Below, in pieces: positions 9,495-19,250 of a stretch of 64,000 bases of DNA (within the stretch, counting starts at the first letter, position 1; every line of letters starts with the position of its first letter). The stretch comes from Niastella sp. OAS944 (GTDB lineage: Bacteria; Bacteroidota; Bacteroidia; Chitinophagales; Chitinophagaceae). The position numbers and the translations under genes were made by a program. The stretch spans positions 1 to 64,000 of the forward strand of contig JANUBW010000009.1 in NCBI GenBank assembly GCA_024809215.1. Direction: 5' to 3'. Under the pieces are notes generated by a model. That model was not told where the DNA came from and did no database searches. It saw nothing but the letters and a program-made list of their open reading frames with translations.

Positions 9495-9520
9495 AAGCCC
9501 CCGGTAAATTCCAGGGGCTT
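9495..9520. terminator. Bidirectional terminator
   Basis: AAGCCCCcGG pairs with CCaGGGGCTT around the loop TAAATT, flanked by AAAA on the left and TTCTTTATTT on the right. It separates the methyltransferase gene (+) from the convergent glutaminyl cyclase gene (-) and can serve both. Confidence 0.8.
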
Positions 9521-9563
9521 CTTTATTTAAACTCGTCAACTAGTTAACTCGTGAACTCGTCAA

Positions 9564-10391
9564 CTACTGCATTTTAATCTCGTATATATAAGGCCACCGT
9601 TTACCGGTTACCAGTATTTTATTACCAGCGCTATCAAAAGCAATCCCATTCAGCACATCGGCGCCGGGGCGAAGTGAAGAGGCTTCCTTTTGCAGGTTTT
9701 CCAAATTAAGCCGGCCAACGATCTTTCCGGTAGCAGGATCAATTTTCAGAATATACGGCGTTTCCCACTGGTTGGCATAAATGTACCCGTTAATATATTC
9801 CAGTTCATTGATATTGGGCACCGGGCCACTGTTATCGGTCACCCGCAGAATGTTCAATAATTTAAGTGAATCGGGGGTAAGGTAGTAAAGATTGCTGCTG
9901 CCATCGCTCATAATGAGGTTGGCAGAATCGTGCGTTAAACCCCAGCCTTCTTTAGCAGGTATTTTAAACTCCTTTATTTTTTTAAAGGTATTGGCGTCGT
10001 ATACAAAACCAACCTGGCTCGTCCAGGTAAGCTGGTAAATTTTATCGTTAAACACCGTAATGCCTTCGCCAAAGTATTTCGTTTTATCCAGCTGCACTTT
10101 GGTGGCCACCTTACCGGTTTTAAGGTCGGCGATGCCAAATTCAGAAGGGTAGGGGCTTTCGTCGGCATTACCGCCTGAGCTTTCCAAAAGCTGTCCTTTA
10201 TAAAATTCCAGCCCTTCGGTGAAATAGGATGTATCGTGCGGAAATTTATTTACTACAGCATATTGAATGGTAGGCGGGGGGGGGGCCGCACTATTGCCGG
10301 ACGTATTGTCGGTAGTGTTTGTTCCAGATTCGTTACAGGCAGCCAGCGTGGTTAAGAGAACGATAGCTGCAAAAGGTACTTTCTTCTTCAT
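9564..10391 (-). CDS. Glutaminyl-peptide cyclotransferase, secreted lipoprotein
   Basis: A plant/bacterial-type (beta-propeller) glutaminyl cyclase of about 275 residues that converts N-terminal glutamine to pyroglutamate. The N-terminus is a lipoprotein signal (LTTLAAC, lipid-modified Cys near residue 19). A low-complexity NTTDNTSGNSAAPPPP linker and the catalytic propeller with family signatures follow: FTEGLEF, YFGEGITVF, LTW, WGLTHDS, SDGSSNLYYL, NELEYINGYIYANQW, and the end LNGIAFDSAGNKILVTGKRWPYIYEI. The start at 10391 (MKKK) is chosen over the ATG two codons upstream. The proline linker is encoded by a run of ten C (ten G at 10276-10285 on the plus strand), which could slip and switch the gene off. 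Confidence 0.9.
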   Translation of the reverse strand: MKKKVPFAAIVLLTTLAACNESGTNTTDNTSGNSAAPPPPTIQYAVVNKFPHDTSYFTEGLEFYKGQLLESSGGNADESPYPSEFGIADLKTGKVATKVQLDKTKYFGEGITVFNDKIYQLTWTSQVGFVYDANTFKKIKEFKIPAKEGWGLTHDSANLIMSDGSSNLYYLTPDSLKLLNILRVTDNSGPVPNINELEYINGYIYANQWETPYILKIDPATGKIVGRLNLENLQKEASSLRPGADVLNGIAFDSAGNKILVTGKRWPYIYEIKMQ

Positions 10392-10697
10392 AATCATAAT
10401 AAAGGGAGTAAGCTGTCAAAAATACGATCGGAAAGATAAGTAAAGCCGGGCTAATAATTAATTTTAGGTTTAATTAAGGAATGACCATTAATGAAGTGAA
10501 TGAAATACCGGCCCACCCTCACCAGGCCATTATATTTTGATTTGTATGAAGGTTCACTCTTTATGATCAGCTATATGCGGAATGCTATTTTAAAATATTA
10601 TCCATAGCCCCGTTTATTTGTATCTCCCACAGTTATTTTTGCTTATATTGTTCTTTTATCTGAAATTAGAATTGCAATACAACCAGAACTTGCCATT
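10392..10697. other. Divergent intergenic region with promoter for the ECF sigma gene
   Basis: About 300 bp between the cyclase (-) and sigma factor (+) genes. TATTTTTG at 10634-10641 is an exact Bacteroidota -7 match on the plus strand, leaving a leader of about 50 nt before the TTG start of the sigma gene. The nearest TTTG (10617-10620) is too close for a canonical -33. Nothing else is recognised. Confidence 0.45.
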
Positions 10698-11282
10698 TTG
10701 AATGATCCCAATCATATCAGATCGCTTCAACAGCGGATTGCTTTATATGAGGATATGCAGGCCTATCATGCCTTGTATGATCTTTTCTTCAATAATCTCC
10801 ATCGTTTTTGTTTTTCCTTTGTAAAGTCGTCCGAAGCAGCAGAAGAAATTGTTTCCGATGTATTTATCAAATTATGGCAAATCAGGAACAAACTGCCGGA
10901 GATAGATAACCTGAAAGTGTATCTGTACCAGATCGCTAAAAATTTCTGCCTGAATTATATTACCCGCCATTTTAAGAATCCTGTATCGAGCCTCGATGAA
11001 ATGGACCTTGAAACAGTTATCAGTGTCGATAACCCCGAGGAAATGTGCATCTCGGCCGATATCATCAATACCATCCATCAAACCATTAAACAGTTGCCAC
11101 CGCAATGCCGGCTTATTTTTCAAATGGTAAAAGAAGATGGCATGCGTTATAAAGAAGTGGCCGACATTCTTCAACTCTCCGTTCTTACCGTACGCAACCA
11201 GGTGGCCATTGCTGTTCGCAAAGTTGCTGAGTCTTTACCTGCGTCTATTAGTTTACAATATAATCTTAAAGGTATTAAGTAA
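10698..11282 (+). CDS. ECF RNA polymerase sigma factor (PUL 1 regulator)
   Basis: A 194-residue extracytoplasmic-function sigma factor. Region 2 lies at about residues 20-90 (LYDLFFNNLHRFCFSFVKSSEAAEEIVSDVFIKLW). Region 4 lies at about 125-180 with the helix-turn-helix YKEVADILQLSVLTVRNQV. The start is TTG at 10698; no in-frame ATG occurs upstream within the region, and the next internal ATG would cut into region 2. It heads the classic Bacteroidota signalling order of ECF sigma, FecR anti-sigma, SusC with STN domain, and SusD, so it should activate this PUL when the receptor binds its glycan. Confidence 0.93.
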   Translation: MNDPNHIRSLQQRIALYEDMQAYHALYDLFFNNLHRFCFSFVKSSEAAEEIVSDVFIKLWQIRNKLPEIDNLKVYLYQIAKNFCLNYITRHFKNPVSSLDEMDLETVISVDNPEEMCISADIINTIHQTIKQLPPQCRLIFQMVKEDGMRYKEVADILQLSVLTVRNQVAIAVRKVAESLPASISLQYNLKGIK

Positions 11283-11283
11283 C

Positions 11284-11450
11284 AGGTTGATAAGTTGATA
11301 AAGTTGAAAAGTTGATAAAGGAAAAACAACCCAAGTCGCAAAGTAGTCGCGAGTCACGAAATTAGGCCTTTTTCAACTTTATCACCTCCATCAACTTTTC
11401 AGCTTCCTCGTCAACTCGTTCCCGATTGCATCGGGATTAACCCGTCAACT
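11284..11450. repeat. Tandem then inverted GTTGATAAAG repeats between sigma and FecR genes
   Basis: Direct copies of GTTGATAAAGTTGAAAAG at 11284-11323 face inverted copies (CAACTTTATCACC, CAACTTTTC, CGTCAACTCG) at 11375-11450. Pairing of the AAAGTTGAAAAG-type arms can form a long hairpin in the sigma-to-FecR gap, which may attenuate FecR relative to sigma. A short palindromic stretch, CCCGATTGCATCGGG, lies at 11421-11435. Confidence 0.6.
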
Positions 11451-11504
11451 TTTTTTTCACTCCCTTTGGTACATATTCATCAAACATCTTGTCTTAGCAG
11501 AACC

Positions 11505-12635
11505 ATGAACCAAGAAAGAACCTGGTATCTGTTAAGTGTACAGCTTTCAGGCGAAGCTACGCCTGAAGAACTGGAAGAATTGAGCACCTTATTAAAGCAG
11601 CAGCCCGAACTGGGATTGCGTGCCGATATTATCCGTAATCTCTGGAACGGCACCGTGGGCCGCAAGGGAAAGCCGGTGGCAGTCAGTCATTTCGACAAAC
11701 ACCTGCAACGCCTTAGCAATCACCTGGCGCAGCCTGCCTTGCAGTTTGATGATGAGCTTGTTGATAGTGATGCGCCGCAATTGGAGATGGCGCCATCGCG
11801 TAACCGCTTGCGCTGGCTTTGGGTGGGCGCCGCAGTGGCCGCATCGGTACTGGTTGTATTCCTGGTTTTTTCGCCCACAAAGAAAACAGAAAGTAAACCG
11901 GTGGCAAGTAACACTATTAGTACCCGGCCGGGGTCAAAATCAAAAGTAGAGTTGCCCGATGGTACCCAGGTTTGGCTGAATGCCGATAGTAAATTAACCT
12001 ATGCACAGAATTTTATTGGTAATACCCGCGAAGTGACCCTTACCGGTGAGGCTTTTTTTGATGTAGCGCATATCAATTCTATTGAAACCGGGCAAAAGAT
12101 CCCATTCATTATTCATACCAACTCAATTGATATAAAAGTATTGGGTACTGCTTTCAATGTACGTTCGTACCCGGGCGAAAAAACAATAGAAACGGCGCTC
12201 ATTCGCGGCTCGGTAGAAGTTACCCTGCATAACAGTGCCGATAAGAAAATAGTGTTGAAGCCCGATGAAAAGCTGGTTGTAAAGAACGATAACGCCGTTG
12301 TTGTAAGTAATAAACCCGCATTGGCCGAGAGTGCAGATAACGAGCCCATGATGACGTTAAGCAAAATACACCGCTATAAAGGAGATACCACTGCTCATTA
12401 TGAAACCCTATGGGTAAAAAATAAACTGGCTTTCGAAAATGAGACCTTCGATCGAATGCTGCCCGAACTGGAAAGATGGTACAATGTTTCTATAGTGCTT
12501 AAAAACGAAACCCTGAAAGGACTGCATTTTACCGGTGTTTTTGAAAATAAATCACTGGCCGATGTAATGGATGCGCTTAGCCTGGCGCGCGGTTTTCATT
12601 ATGAGATCAAAGGCGCAGAAGTGACCATTTGGTAA
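11505..12635 (+). CDS. FecR-family anti-sigma factor with DUF4974 domain
   Basis: A 376-residue inner-membrane anti-sigma regulator. The start at ATG 11505 (MNQERTWYLLSVQLSGEAT) is preferred over an upstream TTG at 11466. The cytoplasmic N-terminus binds sigma. One transmembrane helix follows (about residues 105-123, WLWVGAAVAASVLVVFLVF). The periplasmic FecR domain (SKVELPDGTQVWLNADSKLTY, then VLGTAFNVRSYPGE) comes next, and a C-terminal DUF4974 domain (FENETFDRMLPELERWYNV ... TGVFENKSLADVMDAL) completes the chain. The DUF4974 region is thought to contact the STN domain of the partner SusC, encoded next. It transmits glycan sensing from the outer membrane to the ECF sigma. Confidence 0.93.
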   Translation: MNQERTWYLLSVQLSGEATPEELEELSTLLKQQPELGLRADIIRNLWNGTVGRKGKPVAVSHFDKHLQRLSNHLAQPALQFDDELVDSDAPQLEMAPSRNRLRWLWVGAAVAASVLVVFLVFSPTKKTESKPVASNTISTRPGSKSKVELPDGTQVWLNADSKLTYAQNFIGNTREVTLTGEAFFDVAHINSIETGQKIPFIIHTNSIDIKVLGTAFNVRSYPGEKTIETALIRGSVEVTLHNSADKKIVLKPDEKLVVKNDNAVVVSNKPALAESADNEPMMTLSKIHRYKGDTTAHYETLWVKNKLAFENETFDRMLPELERWYNVSIVLKNETLKGLHFTGVFENKSLADVMDALSLARGFHYEIKGAEVTIW

Positions 12636-12815
12636 AGTACGAGTACTCTATATAAGTTGATAACGATTGTGTAACCAAAACGATTTGCATGAAAATAACC
12701 TGACATCTCTAAAAACAAAAACGGAGAATGTTGGCGCATCCCCCGTTTGAAGTTAAATTCTGACAACCTTCTTGCTTAAGGAAATTCTCATCCTTTAACT
12801 ATTCAAAACTAAGTT

Positions 12816-15800
12816 ATGAAAAAAAATGGATGTAGGGTATTGTCATGCCCTGCCCCAATCATCAAATGCTTGCTGCTGATGAAATTGACTGTTCTGCTTA
12901 TTTGCTTTTTTTCGCTTCAGTCTATAGCGCACGATACGTTTGGCCAGGAAAAAGTTACCCTTAAACTGGCAAATGCATCATTGCGAACTGCCTTTAAAAT
13001 AATAGAGCGGCAAACGTATTTCAGGTTTGTTTATAACGAAGAAATATTACCAACGGAACAAAAGATCAATATCAATGTACAAAGCGAACCGGTTGGTAAT
13101 GTACTGAAACAACTGCTGAATAAAACGGCGCTCACTTTTAAAATAGTAGGCAGCGATCTCATTGTTATTTCAACCGAACAAAAGGAGGCTGCGGAAATAC
13201 GCATCCCGCTTGCATTTGAAGTAACAGGCCGGGTTACCGATACTCGCAATAATACATTGCCGAATGTAACCGTACAGGAAAAAGGTACCAGTAATGGCAC
13301 TTCAACCAAAGAGCATGGCACCTTTTCAATAAACGTAACCAGCGAAAATGCCATACTGGTATTTAGCTCAGTAGGTTTTCTCGATCAGGAAGTAGCTGTT
13401 AAGGGCCGGCATACGGTTGATGTGGTATTACAGGAAAATGCAGCCGATTTGAATCAGGTGATAGTAGTAGGTTATGGTACCCAAAAGAAAGCCGATGTAA
13501 CCGGTTCGGTAGTATCGGTGCCCAAAGCACGGTTAAGTGAACTGCCTGTTACCAATGTGTACCAGGCCATGCAGGGCGCGGTAGCCGGTCTCAATATTAC
13601 CCAGGCTTCATCTGTGCCTGGCAGCGGAGCAACAGTTACCGTTCGTGGCCTTAATTCTATCAATGCAAACAGAACTCCGTTTATTGTGGTAGACGGTATT
13701 CCGTTCAGTACTACCGGCGGTAGTATCAACGATATAAACTCCAACGACATTGCTTCTATTGAAATATTGAAAGATGCTTCTGCCGTGGCCATCTATGGTA
13801 CCCGCGGCGCTAATGGGGTTATTCTCATTACAACAAAAAGAGGAGCTTCGGGCAAAGCTGTGATCCGTTATAATGGCTATGCCGGTTTGGAAAACCTGGC
13901 GCATGTATTGGAGCCTAGCAGTCCGGAAGCGTATGTACAAAAATATGCCGACTTCTGGAAACAGACGAACACCTCTGCACAAACGCAGGTGTTGCCCAAT
14001 GCTTATGAAAGAGACAATTACACTGCCGGCAAAACGGTTGACTGGATAAAAGAAGTTACACAGCAAGGCCTCATTCAGGACCATAATGTTAGCGTATCTG
14101 GTGGTACAAAAGATGTGAAATACTATTTGTCTGGCGAATATCTGAACCAGAAAGGAGTGGTAAAGGGATATCAATATCGCCGTTTAAGCATTCGTTCAAA
14201 CCTCGATGTAAATCTTACTGATTTCCTTACCGTTGGTACCTCGCTGTTTTATGCCAATAACAATTATGACGGCGGCAGGGCGAACTTTTACCTGGCTGCT
14301 GCAATGAGCCCGTATGGCACCTTATACAATGCCCTTGGCAATTATGAGGTGTACCCAATGTATGCCGAGCAGTTATATAAGAATCCGCTGGCAAGTTTGT
14401 ACGACGACCGTATAGCGCGTGGTAACAACCTGAATGGTACTTTTTATCTTGAATTAAAACCGGCCATTATACCGGGGTTGAAATACCGGGTCAATGCAGC
14501 CTGGTCGTATCTGCCACGCGATAGCGCCAATTACGTGGGCCGCAGGTTCGATGACAAGCTGGGAACAGCCACAGTGGCAAGCTCCAGTTACAAGAACTGG
14601 ATCTTTGAAAATATTCTTACCTGGTCAAAAGACTGGGATAAACATCATTTAGACCTCACTGGTTTGTACAGTGCGCAACGGAACGACTTTTTTGGAAGCA
14701 GTACCATTGGCGTTGGCTTTATAAACGATGAAATGTCCTATAGGAATTTAAATGCTGCCGCTACATTAACGCCGGGCTATGTGGGTTATTTCAATGGCGC
14801 CAACGTATACGGTTCTTATCAGAACAGAAGCTCGCTCATCTCACAAATGGGCCGCTTGAATTATAATTACGATAGTCGCTATCTTTTCACCGTTACGGCC
14901 CGCCGTGATGGCTATTCGGCTTTTGGCTCCAATACCGATAAATATGGTTTGTTCCCATCGTTTGCATTGGGCTGGAACATCAGCAATGAGGAGTTCATGA
15001 GCAAATATTCTTTTATCAATAATCTGAAGCTGCGGTTGTCGTATGGTAAATCGGGCAACCAGGCCATCGATCCCAATGGTACTTCTTATATCGATGCATC
15101 TATTCGTACCCCTTATAATGGGGTGAGCACCGTTGGAGTGGTTAGCACCAATACCATGGGTAACAATGATCTTACCTGGGAAACCACAACAGGGTTCAAT
15201 GCAGGTATCGATTTTTCTGTGCTCAATAGCCGAATAAATGGTACCATAGAATTCTATAGTACCCGAACAAACGACATTCTGTTAAAGCGTAACCTGCCGG
15301 GCGCCAATGGTTTTGCAAACGTGTGGGATAACTTAGGTAAAGTATCAAATAAAGGCGTGGAAATATCGCTGAATACAGTGAACGTAAAAGCCGGTGATTT
15401 TAAATGGGAAACCATGTTGAACTTTACCCGCAACAGGAACAAGATCATCGATCTGTATGGCGATAAAAAAGACGATGTGGGTAACCGCTGGTTTATTGGT
15501 CAGCCTGTAGCGGTAATATACGATTACGTATTACAGGGCGTTTGGCAAACCGGTGAAGACGCCAGCAGTCAGGACCCCGGCGTTAAACCCGGCGATCTGA
15601 AGTTTGCCGATATGGACGGTAGCAAAACGGTTACCGCCGATGACAAGCGTGTAATAGGTTCTCCGCTGCCAAAATGGATTGGTGGTCTTACAAATACTTT
15701 TCATTACAAAAACTGGCACCTGAATATTTTTATTCAAACCTTCCGGGGCGCTATTAAGAATAATATTAATCTCACTTTTGCCGATGAGGCCGGCCGTATG

Positions 15801-16145
15801 AACACACCAAAAGAAATTGGTTACTGGACAGAAGAGAACAAAAGCAATAGCCGTCCTTCATTGCGATATAACAGCCTCACCCGTGCTTATGGATACGCTT
15901 CTGATAATAGCTACACCCGCATTAAGGATGCTACGCTGAGCTACACAACGCCACAACGGTTATTAACCAAAACAGGGCTGGGCAGTTTGACCTTCTATTT
16001 AAGTGGTCGTAACCTGTATACATTCACCAACTGGATAGGCTGGGACCCCGAGAACGACTTCACGTTCCGTGGAAGCGGCGGCTGGGAGAATAACTATCCG
16101 CTCGTAAGATCGTTCATCTTTGGTGTTAATGTAGGGCTTCGTTAA
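12816..16145 (+). CDS. SusC/RagA TonB-dependent receptor with STN signalling domain (PUL 1)
   Basis: A 1109-residue outer-membrane glycan importer. A signal peptide (to about residue 43, DTFGQ) precedes an STN domain (about residues 47-118, VTLKLANASLRTAFKIIERQ to IVGSDLIVIS). This is followed by a carboxypeptidase-regulatory-like domain (VTGRVTDTRNNTLPNVTVQEKGTS), a TonB-box/plug start (LNQVIVVGYGTQKKADVTGSV), the plug (VRGLNSINANRTPFIVVDGIP; DASAVAIYGTRGANGVILIT) and the 22-strand barrel. The STN domain plus the adjacent ECF sigma/FecR genes indicate trans-envelope signalling. SusD follows after 25 bp, so the pair forms the usual bin-and-lid transporter. Confidence 0.96.
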   Translation: MKKNGCRVLSCPAPIIKCLLLMKLTVLLICFFSLQSIAHDTFGQEKVTLKLANASLRTAFKIIERQTYFRFVYNEEILPTEQKININVQSEPVGNVLKQLLNKTALTFKIVGSDLIVISTEQKEAAEIRIPLAFEVTGRVTDTRNNTLPNVTVQEKGTSNGTSTKEHGTFSINVTSENAILVFSSVGFLDQEVAVKGRHTVDVVLQENAADLNQVIVVGYGTQKKADVTGSVVSVPKARLSELPVTNVYQAMQGAVAGLNITQASSVPGSGATVTVRGLNSINANRTPFIVVDGIPFSTTGGSINDINSNDIASIEILKDASAVAIYGTRGANGVILITTKRGASGKAVIRYNGYAGLENLAHVLEPSSPEAYVQKYADFWKQTNTSAQTQVLPNAYERDNYTAGKTVDWIKEVTQQGLIQDHNVSVSGGTKDVKYYLSGEYLNQKGVVKGYQYRRLSIRSNLDVNLTDFLTVGTSLFYANNNYDGGRANFYLAAAMSPYGTLYNALGNYEVYPMYAEQLYKNPLASLYDDRIARGNNLNGTFYLELKPAIIPGLKYRVNAAWSYLPRDSANYVGRRFDDKLGTATVASSSYKNWIFENILTWSKDWDKHHLDLTGLYSAQRNDFFGSSTIGVGFINDEMSYRNLNAAATLTPGYVGYFNGANVYGSYQNRSSLISQMGRLNYNYDSRYLFTVTARRDGYSAFGSNTDKYGLFPSFALGWNISNEEFMSKYSFINNLKLRLSYGKSGNQAIDPNGTSYIDASIRTPYNGVSTVGVVSTNTMGNNDLTWETTTGFNAGIDFSVLNSRINGTIEFYSTRTNDILLKRNLPGANGFANVWDNLGKVSNKGVEISLNTVNVKAGDFKWETMLNFTRNRNKIIDLYGDKKDDVGNRWFIGQPVAVIYDYVLQGVWQTGEDASSQDPGVKPGDLKFADMDGSKTVTADDKRVIGSPLPKWIGGLTNTFHYKNWHLNIFIQTFRGAIKNNINLTFADEAGRMNTPKEIGYWTEENKSNSRPSLRYNSLTRAYGYASDNSYTRIKDATLSYTTPQRLLTKTGLGSLTFYLSGRNLYTFTNWIGWDPENDFTFRGSGGWENNYPLVRSFIFGVNVGLR

Positions 16146-16170
16146 TTGATCAACTTAAACATTATTAGTA

Positions 16171-17787
16171 ATGAAAAAGTATATAATAATCATATTGTGT
16201 GTGTACCCGGTTTTGCAGGGCTTGTATTCATGCAACAAATCTTTCCTCGACGAAAAATTATATTCCAACTATGCGCCTGATAAAATGACCGACTCGTTGG
16301 GGGTTGATGCTGCCGCTATTGGATTGTATTACCAAATGGGATTGTTCTTTTCAAAAAGCGACCGGCAGGGCTGGCCAAGCGTATGGAATGCCGGTACCGA
16401 TATTGCCTGGGTGCCGCCAACGCAAAAAGAAGGCATAGAGGTGCCTTACTACGATTATACGCAACTGATATCAACAGATGCTGCGGCTACTTTTACCTGG
16501 AACTGGGCTTATCAAATGATCAATAATGCCAATAACATTATTGCTACGGTAGAAAGCGCTACCAGCCCTATAGTAACAGCCGGCGGCAAAACCGCCTTTA
16601 ACGCAGAAGCCCGTTTTTTCAGGGCCTATGCGTATAATATGCTGGCCGCTTTGTTTGGTAAAGCGCCCATAGTTACCGAACCGCTTACAAAACCAAAGAC
16701 CGATTTTGTAAGGGCTTCATTAGATGAAGTAAATGCATTGATTGAAAACGATCTGAAGTTTGCCATTACCAATTTACCTACTATCGATAATGTGAAGTCG
16801 AACTCAAAAGGCAAATTGTATGGCCGCGCCAACAAGGCCATGGCGCAACAGTTACTGGCCGAAGCCTATTTGCGAATGGGCAAGAACGACCTGGCCGAAG
16901 CGCAGGCCCAGGCAGTGATCAGCAGTGGCAAGTTCAGCCTGGTTACTTCACGATATGGGGTTAGGACCAGTATGCCCGGGGATGCTTTCTCCGATATGTT
17001 TGTGTTTGGTAATATGCGGTACGGGCAGGGCAACAAAGAAGCCATTTGGGTATTGGAACAGGAAAATGTTAGTACCGTAGCTGGTGGCTATAGTGGCGCG
17101 CCTCAGCAACGCCGTAACTGGGGTGCGGCTTATTATCAAATTAACGATATGACCATTTGCGATTCACTGGGTGGCCGTGGTATTGGAAGAATGCGGTTAA
17201 CCGACTGGGTGGTATATGGCCTGTATGACGCCAACGATATGCGTAACTCGGAAAATAATATTCGCCACCGGTTTTATTACAATACGGTTGGTAAGCCTAA
17301 TTACGGCCAGCAGGTGCCGTATGCCGGCGGGGATACGGTTTTCAAAATAGCGCCGCATACTACCAAATGGTACCAGTACGACCCTAATGATGCATTTGGA
17401 TTTGCCATGGTAAAAGATTGGATCATTATGCGCCTGGGTGAAACCTATTTGTTGCTGGCCGAAGCGCAGTTTAAACAGGGAAAAATAAACGAGGCCGCTA
17501 TTACCCTCAACACACTTAGGGCCAGGTCCAATGCTACGCCTATAACAGGCGCCCAGGTAACGCTTGATTTTATACTCGATGAAAGAGCGCGCGAACTGCT
17601 GGCAGAAGAGAACCGCCGTATGACGCTGATGCGCACCAAAACACTGGTTACAAGGACCCTGAAGTATAATACCCAAACCATAAACCCCGTGGTAGGTTTA
17701 ACCAGCAAACATTTGCTGTTGCCTGTTCCGCAGGCGGAGATAGATTTGAATAAGGATGCTAAGCTTGAACAGAATGATCTTTACTAG
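16171..17787 (+). CDS. SusD/RagB glycan-binding lipoprotein (PUL 1)
   Basis: A 538-residue surface lipoprotein that caps the SusC barrel. It has a lipoprotein signal with lipobox LYSC (Cys21) and the SusD N-terminal repeats (NWAYQMINNANNIIATVES; AEARFFRAYAYNMLAALFGKAPIVTEPL). The C-terminal RagB half includes IIMRLGETYLLLAEAQFKQGKINEAAITLNTLRARSN and the closing ERARELLAEENRR. Length and order are standard. The next gene begins after a hairpin-forming gap, so the hydrolases downstream may be partly uncoupled. Confidence 0.95.
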   Translation: MKKYIIIILCVYPVLQGLYSCNKSFLDEKLYSNYAPDKMTDSLGVDAAAIGLYYQMGLFFSKSDRQGWPSVWNAGTDIAWVPPTQKEGIEVPYYDYTQLISTDAAATFTWNWAYQMINNANNIIATVESATSPIVTAGGKTAFNAEARFFRAYAYNMLAALFGKAPIVTEPLTKPKTDFVRASLDEVNALIENDLKFAITNLPTIDNVKSNSKGKLYGRANKAMAQQLLAEAYLRMGKNDLAEAQAQAVISSGKFSLVTSRYGVRTSMPGDAFSDMFVFGNMRYGQGNKEAIWVLEQENVSTVAGGYSGAPQQRRNWGAAYYQINDMTICDSLGGRGIGRMRLTDWVVYGLYDANDMRNSENNIRHRFYYNTVGKPNYGQQVPYAGGDTVFKIAPHTTKWYQYDPNDAFGFAMVKDWIIMRLGETYLLLAEAQFKQGKINEAAITLNTLRARSNATPITGAQVTLDFILDERARELLAEENRRMTLMRTKTLVTRTLKYNTQTINPVVGLTSKHLLLPVPQAEIDLNKDAKLEQNDLY

Positions 17788-17807
17788 TTTGGGCGAAGGC
17801 CGAAGCA

Positions 17808-17933
17808 GGAGGTAGGAAGTAAGAAGTAAGAAGTAGGAAGTAAGAAAAACAATATACGAAGTATCAGGTTTGAGGCTACAGTTAATTAGAGAACTGAAAT
17901 ATCAGTATTTTCTTACATCTTACTTCCTACTTC
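17808..17933. terminator. Hairpin of GAAGTAAG repeats between SusD and GH88 genes
   Basis: Tandem GAAGTAAGAAGTAGG copies at 17816-17845 are inverted at 17911-17933. GAAGTAGGAAGTAAGA (17830-17845) is perfectly complementary to 17918-17933 (16 bp). No U-tract follows, so it could end or damp transcription from susD, or it may simply be an intergenic repeat. Confidence 0.55.
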
Positions 17934-18035
17934 AAATTAATGCCATTATAGCTTATTTTTTCTTAAATGAGATTACAATTTATAAGTAAAAGTTTACTAT
18001 ATATTTCTTTACTTCGACGCAAATTATTGCTATCC

Positions 18036-19250
18036 ATGAGATCATCAGTATTTGTTCCTGCTTTACTGCTAAGTGTAATCACCACCAGCATTTCCTGTGA
18101 GGCCCAAAAGAAAACGGCTTTCAAAGCCAATAACCAGCTTTTACAAACCATTCAAACGGATTTTGAGGACGGCGCTAAACAATACAAAGTATTGAAGGCA
18201 ACGCTGCCGCCCGACAGGTTCCCAAAAACTTATTTTCCGCAAACCGGTAAATCCGAAACCAGCGGCTCAGGCTGGTGGTGCAGTGGGTTTTATCCCGGCA
18301 CACTGTTATACCTGTACGAACAAACGGGCGATACGGTATTGCTTAACGAAGCCGAACGTATACTGGGCGTATTACAAAAAGAACAATACAATAAAAGCAC
18401 CCACGACCTTGGTTTTATGATGTTCTGCAGCTTTGGCAATGCCAACCGGATAAAGCCAAAGCCGGAGTATAAAGAGATCTTACTTAATAGCGCGAAATCG
18501 CTCAGCACCCGGTTTAACGAGCGTGTAGGTTGTATTAAATCGTGGGATTCAAAAGAAGCATCTGATTTTCTGGTGATCATAGATAATATGATGAACCTGG
18601 AGTTGTTGTTTGAAAGCACAAAGGCCAGTGGCGATTCTTCGTTCTGGAAGATTGCCGTTACCCATGCCAATACTACCATGAAAAATCATTTCCGGGCCGA
18701 TTATAGTTCATACCATGTCTTGAACTATGATGTAACCACCGGCGGTGTAAAGGAAAAGAAAACGGCACAGGGATTTGCCGATGCAAGCGCCTGGGCGCGC
18801 GGCCAGGCATGGGGTTTATATGGTTATACCGTTTGTTATCGCTATACCAAAGACGTGCGTTACCTGCAACAGGCGCAGCATATAGCTGAGTTTATTTTAA
18901 AGAACCCTAATTTGCCTGCTAATAAAATTCCTTATTGGGATTTTAATGCACCCGATATTCCAAATGCTTTACGCGATGCTTCTGCCGCTTCAATAATGGC
19001 TGCAGCCTTTATAGAACTAAGCCAGTACACAAAGGGCAAAGATGCCCGTACATATATGCAGGCAGCAGAAACCATGATCAGTAATTTATCTACACCCGAA
19101 TACAAAGCAGCCGCCGGCACTAACGGTGGTTTTATTTTACAACATGGGGTAGGACATAAACCTGCCGGTACCGAAATTGATGTGCCGCTTACATATGGCG
19201 ATTATTATTTTATTGAAGCTTGTAAGCGATATAAGGAATTAAGTAAATAG
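18036..19250 (+). CDS. Glycoside hydrolase family 88, unsaturated glucuronyl hydrolase
   Basis: An exported lipoprotein enzyme of 404 residues that removes 4,5-unsaturated uronic acid from the non-reducing end of lyase products. The start at ATG 18036 gives a clean signal with lipobox SISC (Cys21); the longer in-frame start at 17967 would bury it. Family signatures include SGSGWWCSGFYPGTLLYLYEQTGD, the two catalytic-type aspartates D124 (STHDLGFMMFCSFGN) and D183 (LVIIDNMMNLELLF), the typical ADASAWARGQAWGLYGYT, and the C-terminal DVPLTYGDYYFIEACKR. The pairing with a glucuronidase-like GH2 suggests a uronic-acid glycan as the PUL 1 target. No polysaccharide lyase to make its substrate lies in the window. 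Confidence 0.88.
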   Translation: MRSSVFVPALLLSVITTSISCEAQKKTAFKANNQLLQTIQTDFEDGAKQYKVLKATLPPDRFPKTYFPQTGKSETSGSGWWCSGFYPGTLLYLYEQTGDTVLLNEAERILGVLQKEQYNKSTHDLGFMMFCSFGNANRIKPKPEYKEILLNSAKSLSTRFNERVGCIKSWDSKEASDFLVIIDNMMNLELLFESTKASGDSSFWKIAVTHANTTMKNHFRADYSSYHVLNYDVTTGGVKEKKTAQGFADASAWARGQAWGLYGYTVCYRYTKDVRYLQQAQHIAEFILKNPNLPANKIPYWDFNAPDIPNALRDASAASIMAAAFIELSQYTKGKDARTYMQAAETMISNLSTPEYKAAAGTNGGFILQHGVGHKPAGTEIDVPLTYGDYYFIEACKRYKELSK

